In this document: positions 13,079-13,504 of the stretch, in pieces
Layout: the number at the start of each line of letters is the position of its first letter
Position numbering within the stretch: position 1 is the stretch's first letter
Position numbers and translations under genes: made by a program
The notes under the pieces: generated by a model
What the model was told of the DNA's origin: nothing
What the model saw: only the letters and a program-made list of their open reading frames with translations
Database searches by the model: none
Assembly: GCA_030592655.1 (NCBI GenBank)
Contig: JAUVIQ010000061.1
Location: forward strand, 1 to 13,504
Reading direction: 5' to 3'
From: Planctomycetales bacterium
GTDB lineage: Bacteria; Planctomycetota; Phycisphaerae; SM23-33
DNA length: 13,504 nt

Positions 13079-13504
13079 TGGCCGACCTTCAAGGTGTGTT
13101 TCCCGGCGCCGGGCTTATCGGCGTGGAATGATTTTCCGGCGATCTTTTCTTCGCCGATGTTTTCGTCAGCCAGATATTTGAGGAAAAAAGCGGTCGTCCT
13201 TGCGGTGTATTCTTCCGGCGCGGTGGTAACGGACCGATTATGCTTCGCTTTCGGTACGATCCAGAGGTACTTCGGTTGACCGGCGGCGCGGTGGAGCAAT
13301 TCGGCCTGGTCGGGACGGATGTAGCTGTCCCGCTGGCCGTGGATGAGCATTATCGGGCGTGCAATCATATTCTCCAGCGCCTTGCGGACCGATGGGAACC
13401 GCCTCCCAAGCCTTGGTTGTGCAAACCGCATCATGCACCACAGGAGGAATTTCCAGAATGCGTCGGGATGGTTCTGATAGACCAGTTTGACGCGTGCGAA
13501 GATA
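13075..13504 (-). CDS. Alpha/beta hydrolase, C-terminal part (5' end beyond window)
   Basis: The frame is open to the right edge, so only the last 142 residues are seen. The visible segment has the C-terminal half of an alpha/beta hydrolase: PIMLIHGQRDSYI with the acidic residue (Asp59 of the visible part) and VPKAKHNRS with the catalytic His (His88), in the usual spacing after the missing nucleophile elbow. The nucleophile Ser and oxyanion region lie outside the window, so activity (esterase, lipase, amidase or peptidase) is open. The last codon overlaps the start of the GH3 gene, so the two form an operon. Inside the frame, an ATG at 13434 is not the real start, because the upstream codons continue the fold. 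Confidence 0.85.
   Translation of the reverse strand, partial: IFARVKLVYQNHPDAFWKFLLWCMMRFAQPRLGRRFPSVRKALENMIARPIMLIHGQRDSYIRPDQAELLHRAAGQPKYLWIVPKAKHNRSVTTAPEEYTARTTAFFLKYLADENIGEEKIAGKSFHADKPGAGKHTLKVGQ

Overview
The window looks like a planctomycete chromosome, probably of the Phycisphaerae/Sedimentisphaerales type. This is inferred from several things together: a 16S rRNA 3' end with no 23S gene behind it, large pseudopilin-like proteins with a short KGFTLVELL leader and an 'NVLFADSHV' C-terminal motif, an MJ0042-like zinc-ribbon protein, a UAP1-like UDPGP nucleotidyltransferase, a bacterial GH3 protein, and many small palindromic intergenic repeats. No single marker fixes the lineage.

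Layout. 1-77 is the end of a 16S rRNA gene, followed by repeat-rich spacer and a strong terminator (331-362). An extended -10 promoter then drives a 734-aa HEAT-repeat lipoprotein (517-2721). That gene ends at a second terminator that copies the post-16S terminator together with the 35 bp in front of it. 2931-3629 (minus) holds two small unrecognised genes, one a two-helix membrane protein. 3726-4391 has no convincing gene and is stacked with short tandem and palindromic repeats. 4430-5626 is a zinc-ribbon protein with a possible PH/GRAM-like C-terminus, convergent with a LysE/RhtB exporter (5642-6262, minus). Upstream of the exporter on the same strand lie tRNA-Leu(GAG) (6341-6424) and a UDPGP-family sugar-nucleotide pyrophosphorylase (6443-7903). 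The pyrophosphorylase has a near-consensus promoter so close to its ATG that the mRNA should be almost leaderless.

8061-11445 (plus) is a cluster of three pseudopilin-like proteins. The first and third are close paralogues with long stretches of identical DNA. The middle one is divergent and has its own promoter. A 232-bp nested inverted-repeat element separates the second from the third. The first gene has a near-perfect sigma70-type promoter and a structured leader of about 200 nt. Tail to tail with the third pseudopilin lies a minus-strand operon running in from the right edge: an alpha/beta hydrolase (5' end outside the window) whose TGA overlaps the ATG of a GH3 acyl-acid amido synthetase-like gene (11438-13078).

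No CRISPR array, integrase, transposase, phage module or recognisable defence system is present. The least ordinary items are the duplicated terminator module, the nested inverted-repeat element, the structured pseudopilin leader, the near-leaderless UDPGP gene and the GH3/hydrolase pair.
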